Origin: an uncultured Lachnospiraceae bacterium
Lineage (GTDB): Bacteria > Bacillota_A > Clostridia > Lachnospirales > Lachnospiraceae
Length of the DNA stretch: 28,255 nt
NCBI GenBank assembly: GCA_902780985.1
Contig: CACZHN010000004.1
Span: 1 to 28,255 of the forward strand
Reading direction: 5' to 3'
Positions 8,149 through 16,277 of this stretch are shown piece after piece. A program made the translations under genes and the position numbers. How positions within the stretch are numbered: the stretch's first letter is position 1; each line of letters starts with the position of its first letter. Under the pieces are notes generated by a model. That model worked only from the letters and a program-made list of their open reading frames with translations. It made no database searches and was not told the origin of the DNA.

Positions 8149-8868
8149 ATGGAATATAAGTGCCTCATTATAGACGATGATGAGACTATTGCCGAGAATA
8201 CGGCAGAGTATTTCAATATATTTGATATAAAGACAGCTTACGTGACGAGTTATGAGAATGCGGTGGACTTCCTTAGGGAAAACACCGTTTCTCTGCTGCT
8301 TCTGGATATCAATCTGGGAGAAAAGTCCGGATTCGAATTCTGCAAGAAGGTGAGGACCGAGTACGATATGCCGATCCTTTTTATCAGTGCGAGAACCAGT
8401 GATGATGACGTACTGACAGCACTGAATATCGGCGGTGACGACTATATCAAGAAGCCGTTCAAAATGAATATCCTGCTGGCAAAGGCGAAGGCGATACTCA
8501 CGAGATACGAAAAGTCCCAGTCTGCGCCTGCTGTACCGGCTGCTTCCAAGATCAGCGGTGAGAAGAAAATCTATGTGGTACCGGGAATGTACCTTGATAC
8601 GGAAGCACATTCGGTAAATAAAGACGGCAAAAACATAACGCTAAAAGCGTTGGAATATAAGATGCTTTACTACTTCCTGGAGAACAGGGGAAGAGTCATT
8701 ACCAAGGACGAGTTCCTGCAGAATGTCTGGGAAGACGGATATGTGGGTGACGGTACCGTGGCGGTACATATCAGGCATCTGCGTGAGAAGATAGAAACGG
8801 ATCTCAACGCGCCGGCTATCATAAAGACGGTTTGGGGCGTTGGTTACATTTTAGAGGAAGAATCATGA
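8149..8868 (+). CDS. OmpR-family two-component response regulator
   Basis: 239 residues. Receiver domain 1-115: acidic pocket Asp9-Asp11, phosphoacceptor Asp53 in LLLLDINLG, switch Ser80 in FISAR, and Lys102-Pro103 in IKKPF. A linker rich in Ala/Pro/Ser (about 122-136) leads to a winged-helix DNA-binding domain (about 140-236) ending in the typical 'KTVWGVGYILEE'. It starts 1 bp after the serine-hydrolase stop and overlaps the kinase gene by ATGA, so the two proteins are made together. It most likely binds the direct repeats at 2711-2743 and controls the operon it sits in; that target is inference. Confidence 0.96.
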   Translation: MEYKCLIIDDDETIAENTAEYFNIFDIKTAYVTSYENAVDFLRENTVSLLLLDINLGEKSGFEFCKKVRTEYDMPILFISARTSDDDVLTALNIGGDDYIKKPFKMNILLAKAKAILTRYEKSQSAPAVPAASKISGEKKIYVVPGMYLDTEAHSVNKDGKNITLKALEYKMLYYFLENRGRVITKDEFLQNVWEDGYVGDGTVAVHIRHLREKIETDLNAPAIIKTVWGVGYILEEES

Positions 8869-10121
8869 GATATATAAAAGTACTCCTGTTTCTTTCTGTC
8901 ATTACATGCTGCTGCATAGGTATATTCTTTTTTTCGGGACGGCGCAGGTTCGCTCCCGACATAATGCTTCAGAATGACATTACCGAAACAGTCAAAGAAA
9001 ATATAAATGATCTTACCGTTCTGTCGAGCAAGTATCCCGATATGGAAATACTTGTTTTCGACGTGGACGGTTTTTGTGTTTATCCGGAGGGGAGAAGCGA
9101 GACTCTTACGGATGTCAGGAAAGACGGAAGCGAGTGTCTGGCTGTGGCGGACGGGGACAGATACCTAGGAACGGTTACTGTTCCGAATGCTGCCGCAGAG
9201 GAGTATAAGAGAGCGTTCAACGGACTTACCGCAGCTGCTGTGATCCTGTTTTTTCTGATGATAGGAGCGGCCGGTGCATTTTACATTTATCTGAGAAAAA
9301 GGGTTCTGGTGCCTTTCGATAAGATGAAGAGCTTTGCGGGGCGAGTGGCTATGGGAGACCTGGACAGCCCGCTTGAAATGCAGCAGGATAACATGTTCGG
9401 TGCATTTACCGAAAGCTTTGATATCATGCGCGAGGAACTGAAGGCTTCCAGGCAGAGGGAGAATGAACTGAAGCGTAAGGAGAAGGAACTGGTGGCGCAG
9501 CTCAGTCATGATCTGAAGACGCCTATCACCGGCATCAATACCATTTGCGATGTTATGTCGGTAAAGACCGAAGATGAATATCTGCGGGGAAAGATTGAAG
9601 GAATTCAGAGCAAGACGGAGCAGATGGAGAATCTGGTAAATGATCTGCTTACATCCACTCTGGATGATATCGGCGAGATGACAGTGAACTGCACCGATGA
9701 AAGATCGGGAGTGCTGAGGGAGATAGTTGCTGCCTCGGATCCGAAAGGAGTTGTCCGGGAAGAGGATATTCCGGAATGCATGATCAGAGTGGATATGAAG
9801 CGAATGCCGCAGGTTATAGGCAACATTATAGCCAACTCTTATAAGTACGCGGGAACGGCCATCGATATCGGTTATTCCATAACCGGAGATTATCTGAAAA
9901 TGACCATCAGCGACCACGGCCCGGGAGTTCCGGCAGAGGAGCTGGATCTTATCACCAATAAGTTTTACAGGGGCGAGGGAGTAAAGGAATCTGAGATCGA
10001 AGGAAGCGGCCTGGGACTTTATACAGCGTCCACTCTTATGGCGAAAATGCACGGCGAACTGATATGCTCAAGCAAGGGAGAGGGGCTGACGGTGACGTTG
10101 ATGATACTGTTGAGTAAATAA
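8865..10121 (+). CDS. Sensor histidine kinase, HAMP-containing
   Basis: 418 residues from the ATG that overlaps the response-regulator stop (ATGA); an upstream in-frame start at 8832 lies inside the regulator gene and has no ribosome site. Helices at about 5-24 and 122-142 flank a small extracellular sensor of about 95 residues. A HAMP-like region follows (about 143-195), then the phosphorylation helix with His215 in LSHDLKTP, N-box Asn324 in IGNIIANSYKYA, G1-box DHGPG (350-354) and G2-box GSGLGL (380-385). It should phosphorylate the adjacent OmpR-type regulator. Because it lies with an FtsX-type transporter and a secreted hydrolase, the signal may be an envelope-active compound or a product of the hydrolase. 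Operon transcription probably ends in the hairpin at 10241-10301. Confidence 0.95.
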   Translation: MRYIKVLLFLSVITCCCIGIFFFSGRRRFAPDIMLQNDITETVKENINDLTVLSSKYPDMEILVFDVDGFCVYPEGRSETLTDVRKDGSECLAVADGDRYLGTVTVPNAAAEEYKRAFNGLTAAAVILFFLMIGAAGAFYIYLRKRVLVPFDKMKSFAGRVAMGDLDSPLEMQQDNMFGAFTESFDIMREELKASRQRENELKRKEKELVAQLSHDLKTPITGINTICDVMSVKTEDEYLRGKIEGIQSKTEQMENLVNDLLTSTLDDIGEMTVNCTDERSGVLREIVAASDPKGVVREEDIPECMIRVDMKRMPQVIGNIIANSYKYAGTAIDIGYSITGDYLKMTISDHGPGVPAEELDLITNKFYRGEGVKESEIEGSGLGLYTASTLMAKMHGELICSSKGEGLTVTLMILLSK

Positions 10122-10129
10122 ATATCGGA

Positions 10130-10313
10130 TGTTCAGTAGGCCGCGTAAACACAATTCATAATGTCGGTGCTTCGCACCTTACTGCCTCCTTCGGAGGCGC
10201 ATTATTTCATTATGTTTACGTGACCCTGCTACGCAGGGTAAACAAGAAAAAAGGAATCATCTTAGCAAACGAGTTTGCATGATGATTCCTTTTTTCTTGT
10301 TACCTACTGAACA
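10130..10313. repeat. 184-bp structured intergenic element with 11-bp terminal inverted repeats
   Basis: The ends are TGTTCAGTAGG (10130-10140) and its exact complement CCTACTGAACA (10303-10313). Inside are nested stems: CGTAAACA (10144-10151) with TGTTTACG (10213-10220), enclosing CATAATG/CATTATG, then two short hairpins with TTC triloops, GGTGC/GCACC (10166-10178) and GCCTCC/GGAGGC (10184-10198). Next come CCCTGC/GCAGGG (10224-10238, loop TAC) and the long hairpin described separately. No open frame of interest lies within. It could be a non-autonomous mobile element (MITE-like), a structured RNA, or a compound terminator. It begins 9 bp after the kinase stop codon. Confidence 0.75.
10241..10301. 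terminator. Bidirectional terminator, 21-bp perfect stem
   Basis: The 21-nt arms at 10241-10261 and 10281-10301 are perfect complements; the first arm begins AACAAGAAAAAAGG. A second stem, GCAAAC/GTTTGC (10265-10278), caps it. The descending arm carries TTTTTT on the plus strand, and the ascending A-run gives a T-run on the minus strand, so it can stop transcription both ways. It most likely ends the ABC/S12/two-component operon and forms one arm of the larger element. Confidence 0.7.
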
Positions 10314-10422
10314 GTTACCTTATGTCAAAATATGAGAAGAGTTAGTCCAAATTATAAGAAGCAAATATTTTCAAAAACACCTAAAATTGCACCAACAAAA
10401 ACATGAAGGAGATCATGCTTAC

Positions 10423-11925
10423 ATGAAAAAATTGTATATTAATCCGGGCAATAAGGTAAGTCATATCAACCCTGAACTTCAGGGACATTTTTCAGAGCAT
10501 CTGGGAAGATGTATATACGAAGGTCTTTTCGTAGGTGACAATTCGGATATCCCTAACGTTAAGGGAATGAGAAAAGATGTAGTCGAGGCTCTTAAGGAGA
10601 TGCAGATCCCTGTACTCAGATGGCCGGGCGGATGTTTCGCCGATGAGTATCACTGGATGGACGGAATCGGTCCTAAGGAAACAAGAAAGAAGATGATCAA
10701 TACTCACTGGGGCGGAGTTGTTGAGGATAACAGCTTCGGTACACATGAGTTTATGGAACTCTGCAATCAGCTGGGATGTAAGACCTACGTAAACGGAAAT
10801 GTAGGAAGCGGCACAGTTCAGGAAATGAGCGAGTGGGTTGAGTACATGACCTTCGAAGGTGTATCTCCTATGGCAGATCTTCGTAAGCAGAACGGCAGTG
10901 AGGATGCATGGACGGTTGATTTCTTCGGTGTCGGCAACGAGAACTGGGGCTGCGGAGGAAATATGACTCCGGAGTACTACGCAAATCTTTACAGAAGATA
11001 TCAGACATACGTAAGAAACTACAATCCTGAAAAGAAGATCTTCAAGGTATGCTGCGGCGCAAATGCAGACGACTATGAGTGGACAGATGTGGTTATGAAG
11101 AACTGCTTCAGATCTCCTGAAGAGTTCCACGGATTCATGGACGGAATCTCACTGCATTACTACACAGTTCCTAACAACTGGGTAAACAAGGGAAGCGCAA
11201 CAGACTTCACAGATAAAGAATGGTATCTCACATTAAAAAAGACTCTTAAGATGGAAGAACTCATCAGCCATCATACAGCTATCATGGATAAGTATGATAA
11301 GGACCATAAGGTAGGACTTATCGTTGATGAGTGGGGAACATGGTTTGATGTGGAGCCGGGTACAAATCCGGGATTCCTGTATCAGCAGAATACTGTAAGA
11401 GACGCACTTGTTGCAGGTATCAACCTCAATATCTTCAACAAGCACAGCGACAGAGTAAGAATGGCAAATATTGCCCAGCTCGTAAATGTACTCCAGTCCG
11501 TAATCCTTACAGACGGAGAGAAGATGGTACTTACTCCGACTTACCATGTTTTCAATATGTACAAGTATCATCAGGATGCAGAGCTTCTTGAAAGCTTCAT
11601 CGAGAACGAGACCGTAGGTCTTGAGGATGAGAACATGATCCCTGCACTTTCGGAATCCGTTTCACTTGGTAAGGACGGACTTGTTCATATCACACTTACA
11701 AATTCATCGATCACAGAGTCATACGAGATCGAAGGAATACTTGCAGATACAAAGATCAAGTCTGTTAAGGGCGAGATCGTAACAGGTGAGATTCATGCTC
11801 ACAATACATTTGATGCACCTGAGACAGTTAAGAAGGAAGATTATATCGGCTGCGAGATCAAGGACGGAAAGCTCAGCTTTACAGTACCTGCAGCAAGCGT
11901 ACTTCATCTTGCAGTAGAAATCTAA
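10423..11925 (+). CDS. GH51 alpha-L-arabinofuranosidase, intracellular
   Basis: 500 residues, the usual length for cytosolic GH51 enzymes that remove terminal alpha-L-arabinofuranose from imported arabinoxylan or arabinan oligosaccharides. Residues show the (beta/alpha)8 domain with substrate-site [13 protein letters not shown] (66-78), acid/base Glu173 in [10 protein letters not shown] and nucleophile Glu303 in [10 protein letters not shown]. The C-terminal beta-sandwich runs from about 385 and ends in '[11 protein letters not shown]', typical of the family. There is no signal peptide, so the enzyme is cytoplasmic. Start chosen at ATG 10423 behind AAGGAG with an 11-nt gap; a TTG at 10387 precedes the ribosome site and is rejected. 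No clear promoter or sugar-regulator operator was found in 10314-10422. No transporter gene is adjacent, so its oligosaccharide supply must be encoded elsewhere. Confidence 0.96.
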   Translation: MKKLYINPGNKVSHINPELQGHFSEHLGRCIYEGLFVGDNSDIPNVKGMRKDVVEALKEMQIPVLRWPGGCFADEYHWMDGIGPKETRKKMINTHWGGVVEDNSFGTHEFMELCNQLGCKTYVNGNVGSGTVQEMSEWVEYMTFEGVSPMADLRKQNGSEDAWTVDFFGVGNENWGCGGNMTPEYYANLYRRYQTYVRNYNPEKKIFKVCCGANADDYEWTDVVMKNCFRSPEEFHGFMDGISLHYYTVPNNWVNKGSATDFTDKEWYLTLKKTLKMEELISHHTAIMDKYDKDHKVGLIVDEWGTWFDVEPGTNPGFLYQQNTVRDALVAGINLNIFNKHSDRVRMANIAQLVNVLQSVILTDGEKMVLTPTYHVFNMYKYHQDAELLESFIENETVGLEDENMIPALSESVSLGKDGLVHITLTNSSITESYEIEGILADTKIKSVKGEIVTGEIHAHNTFDAPETVKKEDYIGCEIKDGKLSFTVPAASVLHLAVEI

Positions 11926-11940
11926 GTATCGGGACGGTGA

Positions 11941-12207
11941 ATGTTTATGTCCGGAAATGCGGATAACAGGATATGTAAAAGATGCCTGCTGAAGGATTTT
12001 GATCCGAAGGCATATAAAGAAACGATAGAAGAGTATATAAACAGGATAAAGGCATCCGAGAGAACTCCGGACGAGACATACCAAAACCGAATGGATACCT
12101 GCATGAACTGCGACAAACTTAATCAGGGTACCTGTCTTGCCTGCGGATGTTACGTGGAACTCCGCGCCGCATCGGCAAATGCAAGATGCCCGAAAAAGAA
12201 ATGGTAA
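11941..12207 (+). CDS. Small Cys-rich, probable metal-binding protein (DUF6171-like)
   Basis: 88 residues from ATG 11941; an in-frame ATG at 11947 is equally possible because no strong ribosome site marks either. Three CxxC units are visible: CKRC (12-15), CMNC (54-57) and CLAC followed by GC (65-70), with a further Cys near the end in ARCPKKKW. The shape 'CxxCGCYVELRA...CP..W' matches my memory of DUF6171, a short Firmicutes family of unknown function; eight cysteines suggest zinc or an iron-sulfur centre. It lies 15 bp after the arabinofuranosidase and before two terminators, so it is probably co-transcribed, but no functional link to sugar use is evident. Confidence 0.75.
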   Translation: MFMSGNADNRICKRCLLKDFDPKAYKETIEEYINRIKASERTPDETYQNRMDTCMNCDKLNQGTCLACGCYVELRAASANARCPKKKW

Positions 12208-12260
12208 ATATTTATTTGGCTTTAAAAAGCTTATATAAAACCTCCTGGATATAAAAAAGG

Positions 12261-12297
12261 GCTGCCGCACTGTTACCCGGTGCGGCAGCTTCTTTTT
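12261..12297 (+). terminator. Rho-independent terminator of the GH51 operon
   Basis: GCTGCCGCAC (12261-12270) pairs with GTGCGGCAGC (12280-12289), a 10-bp GC-rich stem with a 9-nt loop, followed by TTCTTTTT. It lies 54 bp after the stop of the small Cys-rich protein gene. Confidence 0.9.
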
Positions 12298-12321
12298 GTA
12301 TATATATAAATTTTTCCAAGA

Positions 12322-12347
12322 AAAAAGCACCCTTGCGGGTGCTTTTT
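12322..12347. terminator. Bidirectional terminator between convergent genes
   Basis: AAAAAGCACCC (12322-12332) pairs with GGGTGCTTTTT (12337-12347) around the loop TTGC. The A/T arms provide a U-tract on both strands, so it backs up the plus-strand terminator and can also stop the minus-strand gene that ends at 12495. The remaining bases, 12348-12494, show no gene or motif. Confidence 0.85.
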
Positions 12348-12494
12348 CTCACACTATTTAATCTATAACCTTTGAGAGATATTTATCCGAACACCATCTC
12401 TTGGCTTGACTATATATTACGATAATCCCTAAATAAAGTGATGAGCAGACTTTTAATTAATTGTAAACAAACTGTTAATATTTCAACTTTTATA

Positions 12495-13559
12495 TTATTT
12501 TAACTTCCATGTTACATGTTTTGTTGAAGCACAGTTTGTAAAACTGAAGGTCTGTTCCTCGGAAATATAGTATCCGACGAACAGGAGTGTATCGTCTTTA
12601 TCCTTTTCTTCTCCGGTATCATAGAAGGTTTTTTCTATGTGAAGTACAACGGCGCAGAAGCCGTCGGGGCTGACATGATAACCTTCCTCACCTGAATATC
12701 CCGGTGAGAATCCGCCGTCGCCTTCCGGAGAGACGCCGTAGTTCAGATCGTTATTTATAGAATTTTTGATCTCCTCTTCGGTGAGTCCGAATTGTTCCAG
12801 TGATACTGCTTTATCGATGGCTGCCTGTCCTGTGCATATTTCGTAAGAGCCGTCATGATGTGAACTTTCGTAGTTATCGGCTTCGTAGTAGTATTTGAAT
12901 TGGCCGTTTTCATCGAATACAAGTTCCGAACCGTCTCCGGTAACAAAGCTTTTACCTGCAATATCAAAGGTTTCGTCTTTAAATCGTATAGTATTGCTTA
13001 TTTCTCTGAGGTCATAGGTAGATGTTTTGCCAACCATGCCCTGAAATTCAAAGGTTACAGCATAGTTTTTTGCAGGACACAGTACTACATCAATTTCATA
13101 TAATACGTAGTTTTTATCCGACATTGTTATGCGGCCGATCTTATATTTGTCTCCGTCGACAGTTGTTTTTTCTGTCAGTGTTTCATCGTAATGGTCTATG
13201 GTATTACCTTGGGATTTGTAACGTCTCAGAAGTTCATCAAAGAATTCTTCTTCGGAATACTCTCCGATCGGTGAATAACCCAGCATGCCGTAATATTCCG
13301 GCTTGCTGCGATCGGGCATATACATTTCATACTCTTCCTGCGGCTTTTCCCATTTATCATTTATTTCGAAAGAAAAACCTTCGACTTCCACAACCTTTGT
13401 GGTTGCAGGTTCTTTTTCGGTTTCGATTCCGGCAATATCCAGAGCGGATCTGCCTTTAGGTGAGTTGTTTATCCAGAATGCTCCTCCCGCTATTGCAGCC
13501 ATTAATAAAAACACGCCTGCCATTTTAAGTATTTCTGTCTTCTTGTTTCCGTTGTTCAT
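12495..13559 (-). CDS. Membrane-anchored extracellular protein of unknown function
   Basis: 354 residues. One N-terminal helix (about 11-30, preceded by lysines) acts as an uncleaved anchor, placing the rest outside the cell. Residues about 58-195 form a domain that opens 'VEGFSFEINDKWEKP' and ends near 'LREISNTIRFKDE'; this looks like the PsbP/DUF1795-like surface fold common in Firmicutes lipoproteins, but the match is from memory. Residues about 200-354 are a second beta-rich part (YYYEADNYESSHHDGSYEI). There are no catalytic motifs. The ribosome site AAGGAG and a TATAAT -10 lie upstream, and the gene is divergent from glycerate kinase. The anchored protein at 26866 has a similar plan (helix, linker, 'F.LPKNW' domain), so both may belong to one broad group. 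Function unknown. Confidence 0.8.
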   Translation of the reverse strand: MNNGNKKTEILKMAGVFLLMAAIAGGAFWINNSPKGRSALDIAGIETEKEPATTKVVEVEGFSFEINDKWEKPQEEYEMYMPDRSKPEYYGMLGYSPIGEYSEEEFFDELLRRYKSQGNTIDHYDETLTEKTTVDGDKYKIGRITMSDKNYVLYEIDVVLCPAKNYAVTFEFQGMVGKTSTYDLREISNTIRFKDETFDIAGKSFVTGDGSELVFDENGQFKYYYEADNYESSHHDGSYEICTGQAAIDKAVSLEQFGLTEEEIKNSINNDLNYGVSPEGDGGFSPGYSGEEGYHVSPDGFCAVVLHIEKTFYDTGEEKDKDDTLLFVGYYISEEQTFSFTNCASTKHVTWKLK

Positions 13560-13599
13560 TTAAGTATCTCCTTGTTGTAAATAATCCGGCCAATTCGAC

Positions 13600-13605
13600 A
13601 TTATA
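13600..13605 (-). promoter_or_regulatory. -10 element for the anchored-protein gene
   Basis: Minus-strand TATAAT (complement of 13600-13605) lies 41 bp before the start codon. No good -35 lies 16-18 bp upstream. The ribosome site AAGGAG is at 13568-13573. Confidence 0.4.
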
Positions 13606-13618
13606 TCAAAATCAAGGT

Positions 13619-13648
13619 TTGTTTGCTATATCGGGAGGATGTTATAAT
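13619..13648 (+). promoter_or_regulatory. Sigma-A-type promoter of the glycerate kinase-SRAP operon
   Basis: TTGTTT (13619-13624) and a consensus TATAAT (13643-13648) are separated by 18 bp. The -10 is 53 bp before the start codon. It is back to back with the minus-strand -10 at 13600-13605. Confidence 0.55.
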
Positions 13649-13701
13649 ACTGATTTAGAGAAACGTCGGTAGTGTATGAACGAAAGATATGGTGAGCAGC
13701 T

Positions 13702-14838
13702 ATGAGATTATTGTTTGCATCGGATTCATTTAAAGGTTCACTGACAAGTAAAGAAATATCGGAGATGCTTACGGCATCGGCGAAGGAAGTATTCGGAGAC
13801 GTAGAGTGTGTGGGTATTACGGTTGCCGACGGCGGCGAAGGGACCGTGGATGCACTGATCGAAGCCGTGGGCGGAGAGAAGATATTTGTGAATGTTCACG
13901 GACCTCTTATGGAAGAGGTTTCCGCATATTACGGAAAGCTTTCGGAGAAGAGAGCGGTCATCGAGATGGCCTCTGCTTCGGGGCTTACATTGGTGGAGCA
14001 GGATAAGAGAAATCCTCTATACACAACAACCTACGGTACCGGTGAACTGATAAGAGATGCACTGGATAAAGGCTTTACGGAACTCTATATAGCCATCGGC
14101 GGAAGTGCCACAAATGACGGCGGTATGGGATGCGCCAAAGCTCTTGGCATAAGATTTTTCGATGAAAAGGGCGAGGAGCTGAGCGGTGTCGGAGCCAATC
14201 TGGAGAAGGTTGCTGAGATAGATTTTTCGGGAACGGATCCGCGTCTTAAGGATACAGATATAACGGTCATGTGTGATGTGACCAATCCGCTCTGTGGAGA
14301 AAATGGGGCCACAAGAACTTTCGGACCTCAGAAGGGGGCTTCGCCGGAGCAGATCGAGCAGCTGGAAAAGGGCATGTGCAATTACAGAGATGTGATCAGA
14401 AAGCAGCTGGGGAAGGATCCGGATGAAATTCCGGGCAGCGGTGCTGCAGGCGGACTGGGTACCATGCTGATGACACTTCTTCCGGGAAAGCGTAAGTCGG
14501 GTATCGAAACGGTGCTTGATCTTGTGGAGTTTGACAGTCTGCTTCATGATACAGATCTTGTTGTGACGGGAGAAGGAAGAAGCGACTGGCAGAGTTGTTT
14601 CGGTAAAGTGGTATGCGGAGTCGGTGAAAGAGCAAAGAAGGCGGGAGTTCCCGTTATGCTTCTCTGCGGATCCATAGGACCGGGAGCCGAAGGACTGTAT
14701 GATCACGGTATAACATCCATGATGACAACGGTGGAAGGACCTATGCCGCTGGAGGAGGCTATGAAGAGAGCGAAGGAGCTTTATGAAAGAGCGGCAGTCC
14801 GTATGTTCAGGACCATTAAGATCGGAGAAAAGCTGTAA
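13702..14838 (+). CDS. glxK: Glycerate kinase (GarK/GlxK family)
   Basis: 378 residues, the normal length of the GarK/GlxK family, which phosphorylates D-glycerate with ATP (2-phosphoglycerate in characterised members) and feeds it into lower glycolysis. Visible family motifs in order: DSFKGS (8-13), ADGGEGT (42-48), GGSATNDGGMG (133-143), GSGAAGGLG (245-253) and TGEGRSDWQ (289-297). The protein is cytosolic. It is the first gene of a two-gene operon; its stop TAA touches the ATG of the SRAP gene. No tartronate-semialdehyde or hydroxypyruvate reductase gene is close by, so the glycerate source is not given by context. The gene symbol marks the family; E. coli garK would fit as well. Confidence 0.95.
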   Translation: MRLLFASDSFKGSLTSKEISEMLTASAKEVFGDVECVGITVADGGEGTVDALIEAVGGEKIFVNVHGPLMEEVSAYYGKLSEKRAVIEMASASGLTLVEQDKRNPLYTTTYGTGELIRDALDKGFTELYIAIGGSATNDGGMGCAKALGIRFFDEKGEELSGVGANLEKVAEIDFSGTDPRLKDTDITVMCDVTNPLCGENGATRTFGPQKGASPEQIEQLEKGMCNYRDVIRKQLGKDPDEIPGSGAAGGLGTMLMTLLPGKRKSGIETVLDLVEFDSLLHDTDLVVTGEGRSDWQSCFGKVVCGVGERAKKAGVPVMLLCGSIGPGAEGLYDHGITSMMTTVEGPMPLEEAMKRAKELYERAAVRMFRTIKIGEKL

Positions 14839-15459
14839 ATGTGTACCAGATATTTTGTAAAAAACATGACTCCCGAACTGAAGGAGATAATAGAACAGGT
14901 TGATGTTTCTCCCTTGTCGAAACGTTTTATCAATGCGGGAAATATCATAAAGAAAGAAGGAGAGATACGCCCAACGGATGTGGTTCCCGTGCTGGCACCG
15001 AATCCCCTGGGGGACAGAACCGTATATCCTATGAAGTGGGGATACACGAATCAATACAGAGGCGGAAGTCTCTTACTGAATGCCCGTTCCGAGACGGCCT
15101 TCGAGAAGCCGACATTTAAAGAGGACTGGCTGAAACATAGATGCATTATTCCCGCATCCTATTACTTTGAATGGGAACATTTGAAGCGGAGTGACGGAAA
15201 AATCGTAACGGGAGACCGTTACATCATCCAGCCGAAGGATGAATCGGTAACCTGGCTCTGCGGCCTGTATCATATAGAGAACGACTTTCCGACATTTGTA
15301 ATACTCACGAGAGAACCGGGAGAAGAGATTGCATCTATCCATGACAGAATGCCTCTGATACTTCCTACGGAACTGGTCCCGGAGTGGATAAAACCCGGAA
15401 ACAGACCGGAAGACATCGTGAAAGAAGCCTTGGTGGATATGATAGCGGAAAAGGGATGA
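14839..15459 (+). CDS. yedK: SRAP-domain abasic-site DNA-protein crosslink protein (YedK/HMCES family)
   Basis: 206 residues. SRAP proteins shield abasic sites in single-stranded DNA through a thiazolidine link to the N-terminal Cys, and can later release themselves. The needed residues are present: Cys2 directly after Met1 (MCTRYF), Asn81 and Arg83 in LLLNARSE, Glu111 in SYYFEW and His168 in HDRMP. The start is fixed because Cys must be residue 2, and the ATG abuts the glycerate kinase stop (TAAATG); GGAG lies 11 nt upstream inside that gene. Translation is therefore probably coupled to glycerate kinase, an odd partner for a DNA-repair protein. No LexA-like box was noticed. The stop codon TGA forms one end of a 50-bp palindrome. 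Confidence 0.95.
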   Translation: MCTRYFVKNMTPELKEIIEQVDVSPLSKRFINAGNIIKKEGEIRPTDVVPVLAPNPLGDRTVYPMKWGYTNQYRGGSLLLNARSETAFEKPTFKEDWLKHRCIIPASYYFEWEHLKRSDGKIVTGDRYIIQPKDESVTWLCGLYHIENDFPTFVILTREPGEEIASIHDRMPLILPTELVPEWIKPGNRPEDIVKEALVDMIAEKG

Positions 15460-15506
15460 AACATGGGGACGGGGGTTGATTAATCAACCCCCGTCCCCAT
15501 GTTTCA
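15457..15506. repeat. Perfect 50-bp palindrome spanning two convergent stop codons
   Basis: Bases 15457-15481 are the exact reverse complement of 15482-15506; the arm reads TGAAACATGGGGACGGGGGT then TGATT, with no unpaired centre. The first three bases are the SRAP stop codon and the last three are the stop (read on the minus strand) of the convergent membrane-protein gene. It may act as a bidirectional terminator, but the flanking T-runs are poor (TTCATTCTTCTTT). The GGGGACGGGGG core resembles dispersed palindromic repeats of the REP type; that is inference. Confidence 0.85.
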
Positions 15507-16163
15507 TTCTTCTTTGTCGGTTGTTTCGGTCTTTGATTTTGCGGTTATCATGGTGAAGCTGGTAAGGAACAGGAAGGCGAAGCAGAGTCCCAGTCCCCAG
15601 TTTTTGAAGGCGAATCCCCAGATGAGCCACATACCGATGAAGTATACGGTTTTTCCGACCATGATGCCGCCGATGTTTTTCTTATCTATCTGTACAACGC
15701 TCTTATCAAGGTAGTCGGCTGACTTAACCTGGCCCATTCCTACTTGATCCTTTAAGTGATTAAGTACACACTCGTCAAAGTATTCCTCTTCCGGCTGAAA
15801 TCCTTCAGCGAAGAATCTTTCGGCTGTATCATATGAATCCACAGACTCCTCAAAAATCTTTGCAATTCCGGTCTTTCCCGAATCTTCGCCCGGGATTCTC
15901 TTGAAATATGCAACTCCCAGAAGATACTTTTTCTTATCTTCTTTCTTCTTGAGCATTGCATAAAGATGCCCCATAGGAACACCGGATTTTACGACTCCGT
16001 TGATATCTATAAAGTTCTGTTTGGATTCCTCAAAAATCTCCTTAAGCTTGTCGAGAGACATTTGTTCGTTTAATGACTCATCGATAAAAAGCTTTCCGTT
16101 TTCAATCTTCTTTATGATCGATTTTGAAATGATTACAAGATCGCACCCCTTAACGTTTGCCAT
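15504..16163 (-). CDS. Unknown protein with two C-terminal membrane helices
   Basis: 219 residues; I do not recognise the family. Residues 1-160 are soluble, charged and probably cytoplasmic (opening MANVKGCDLVIISKSIIKKI); two helices follow at about 165-185 and 189-207, with a short charged tail, so it is a tail-anchored hairpin protein. The stretch 'KKYLLGVAYFKRIPG' and a conserved-looking acidic part (EEEYFDECVLNHL) give no catalytic hint. The start is well set by AAAGGAG 7 nt upstream, and a promoter lies at 16209-16237. It is monocistronic, converging on the SRAP gene, with the stop codon inside the palindrome. Confidence 0.8.
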   Translation of the reverse strand: MANVKGCDLVIISKSIIKKIENGKLFIDESLNEQMSLDKLKEIFEESKQNFIDINGVVKSGVPMGHLYAMLKKKEDKKKYLLGVAYFKRIPGEDSGKTGIAKIFEESVDSYDTAERFFAEGFQPEEEYFDECVLNHLKDQVGMGQVKSADYLDKSVVQIDKKNIGGIMVGKTVYFIGMWLIWGFAFKNWGLGLCFAFLFLTSFTMITAKSKTETTDKEE

Positions 16164-16208
16164 ATAAAAACTCCTTTACTGAAAAATAACTATCCTTGAT
16201 GAGACTAT

Positions 16209-16237
16209 CATATATTATGAGTTTCCGCAAATGTAAA
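16209..16237 (-). promoter_or_regulatory. Promoter of the two-helix membrane protein gene
   Basis: Minus-strand TTTACA (complement of 16232-16237) and TATATG (complement of 16209-16214) have a 17-bp spacer and lie 46 bp before the start codon. Confidence 0.5.
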
Positions 16238-16277
16238 TATCTGTTGCAAAAAGTAGAAATTCTGTCGTAAAGCGTTT

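Noticed and set aside
9165..10052. Long open frame of 295 codons antisense to the histidine kinase gene
   Set aside because: It lies fully within a clear kinase gene, has no family-like motifs, and its composition is that of an antisense frame.
10387..10422. TTG start 12 codons upstream of the arabinofuranosidase ATG
   Set aside because: It precedes the AAGGAG ribosome site at 10406-10411; the ATG at 10423 gives the family-like N-terminus.
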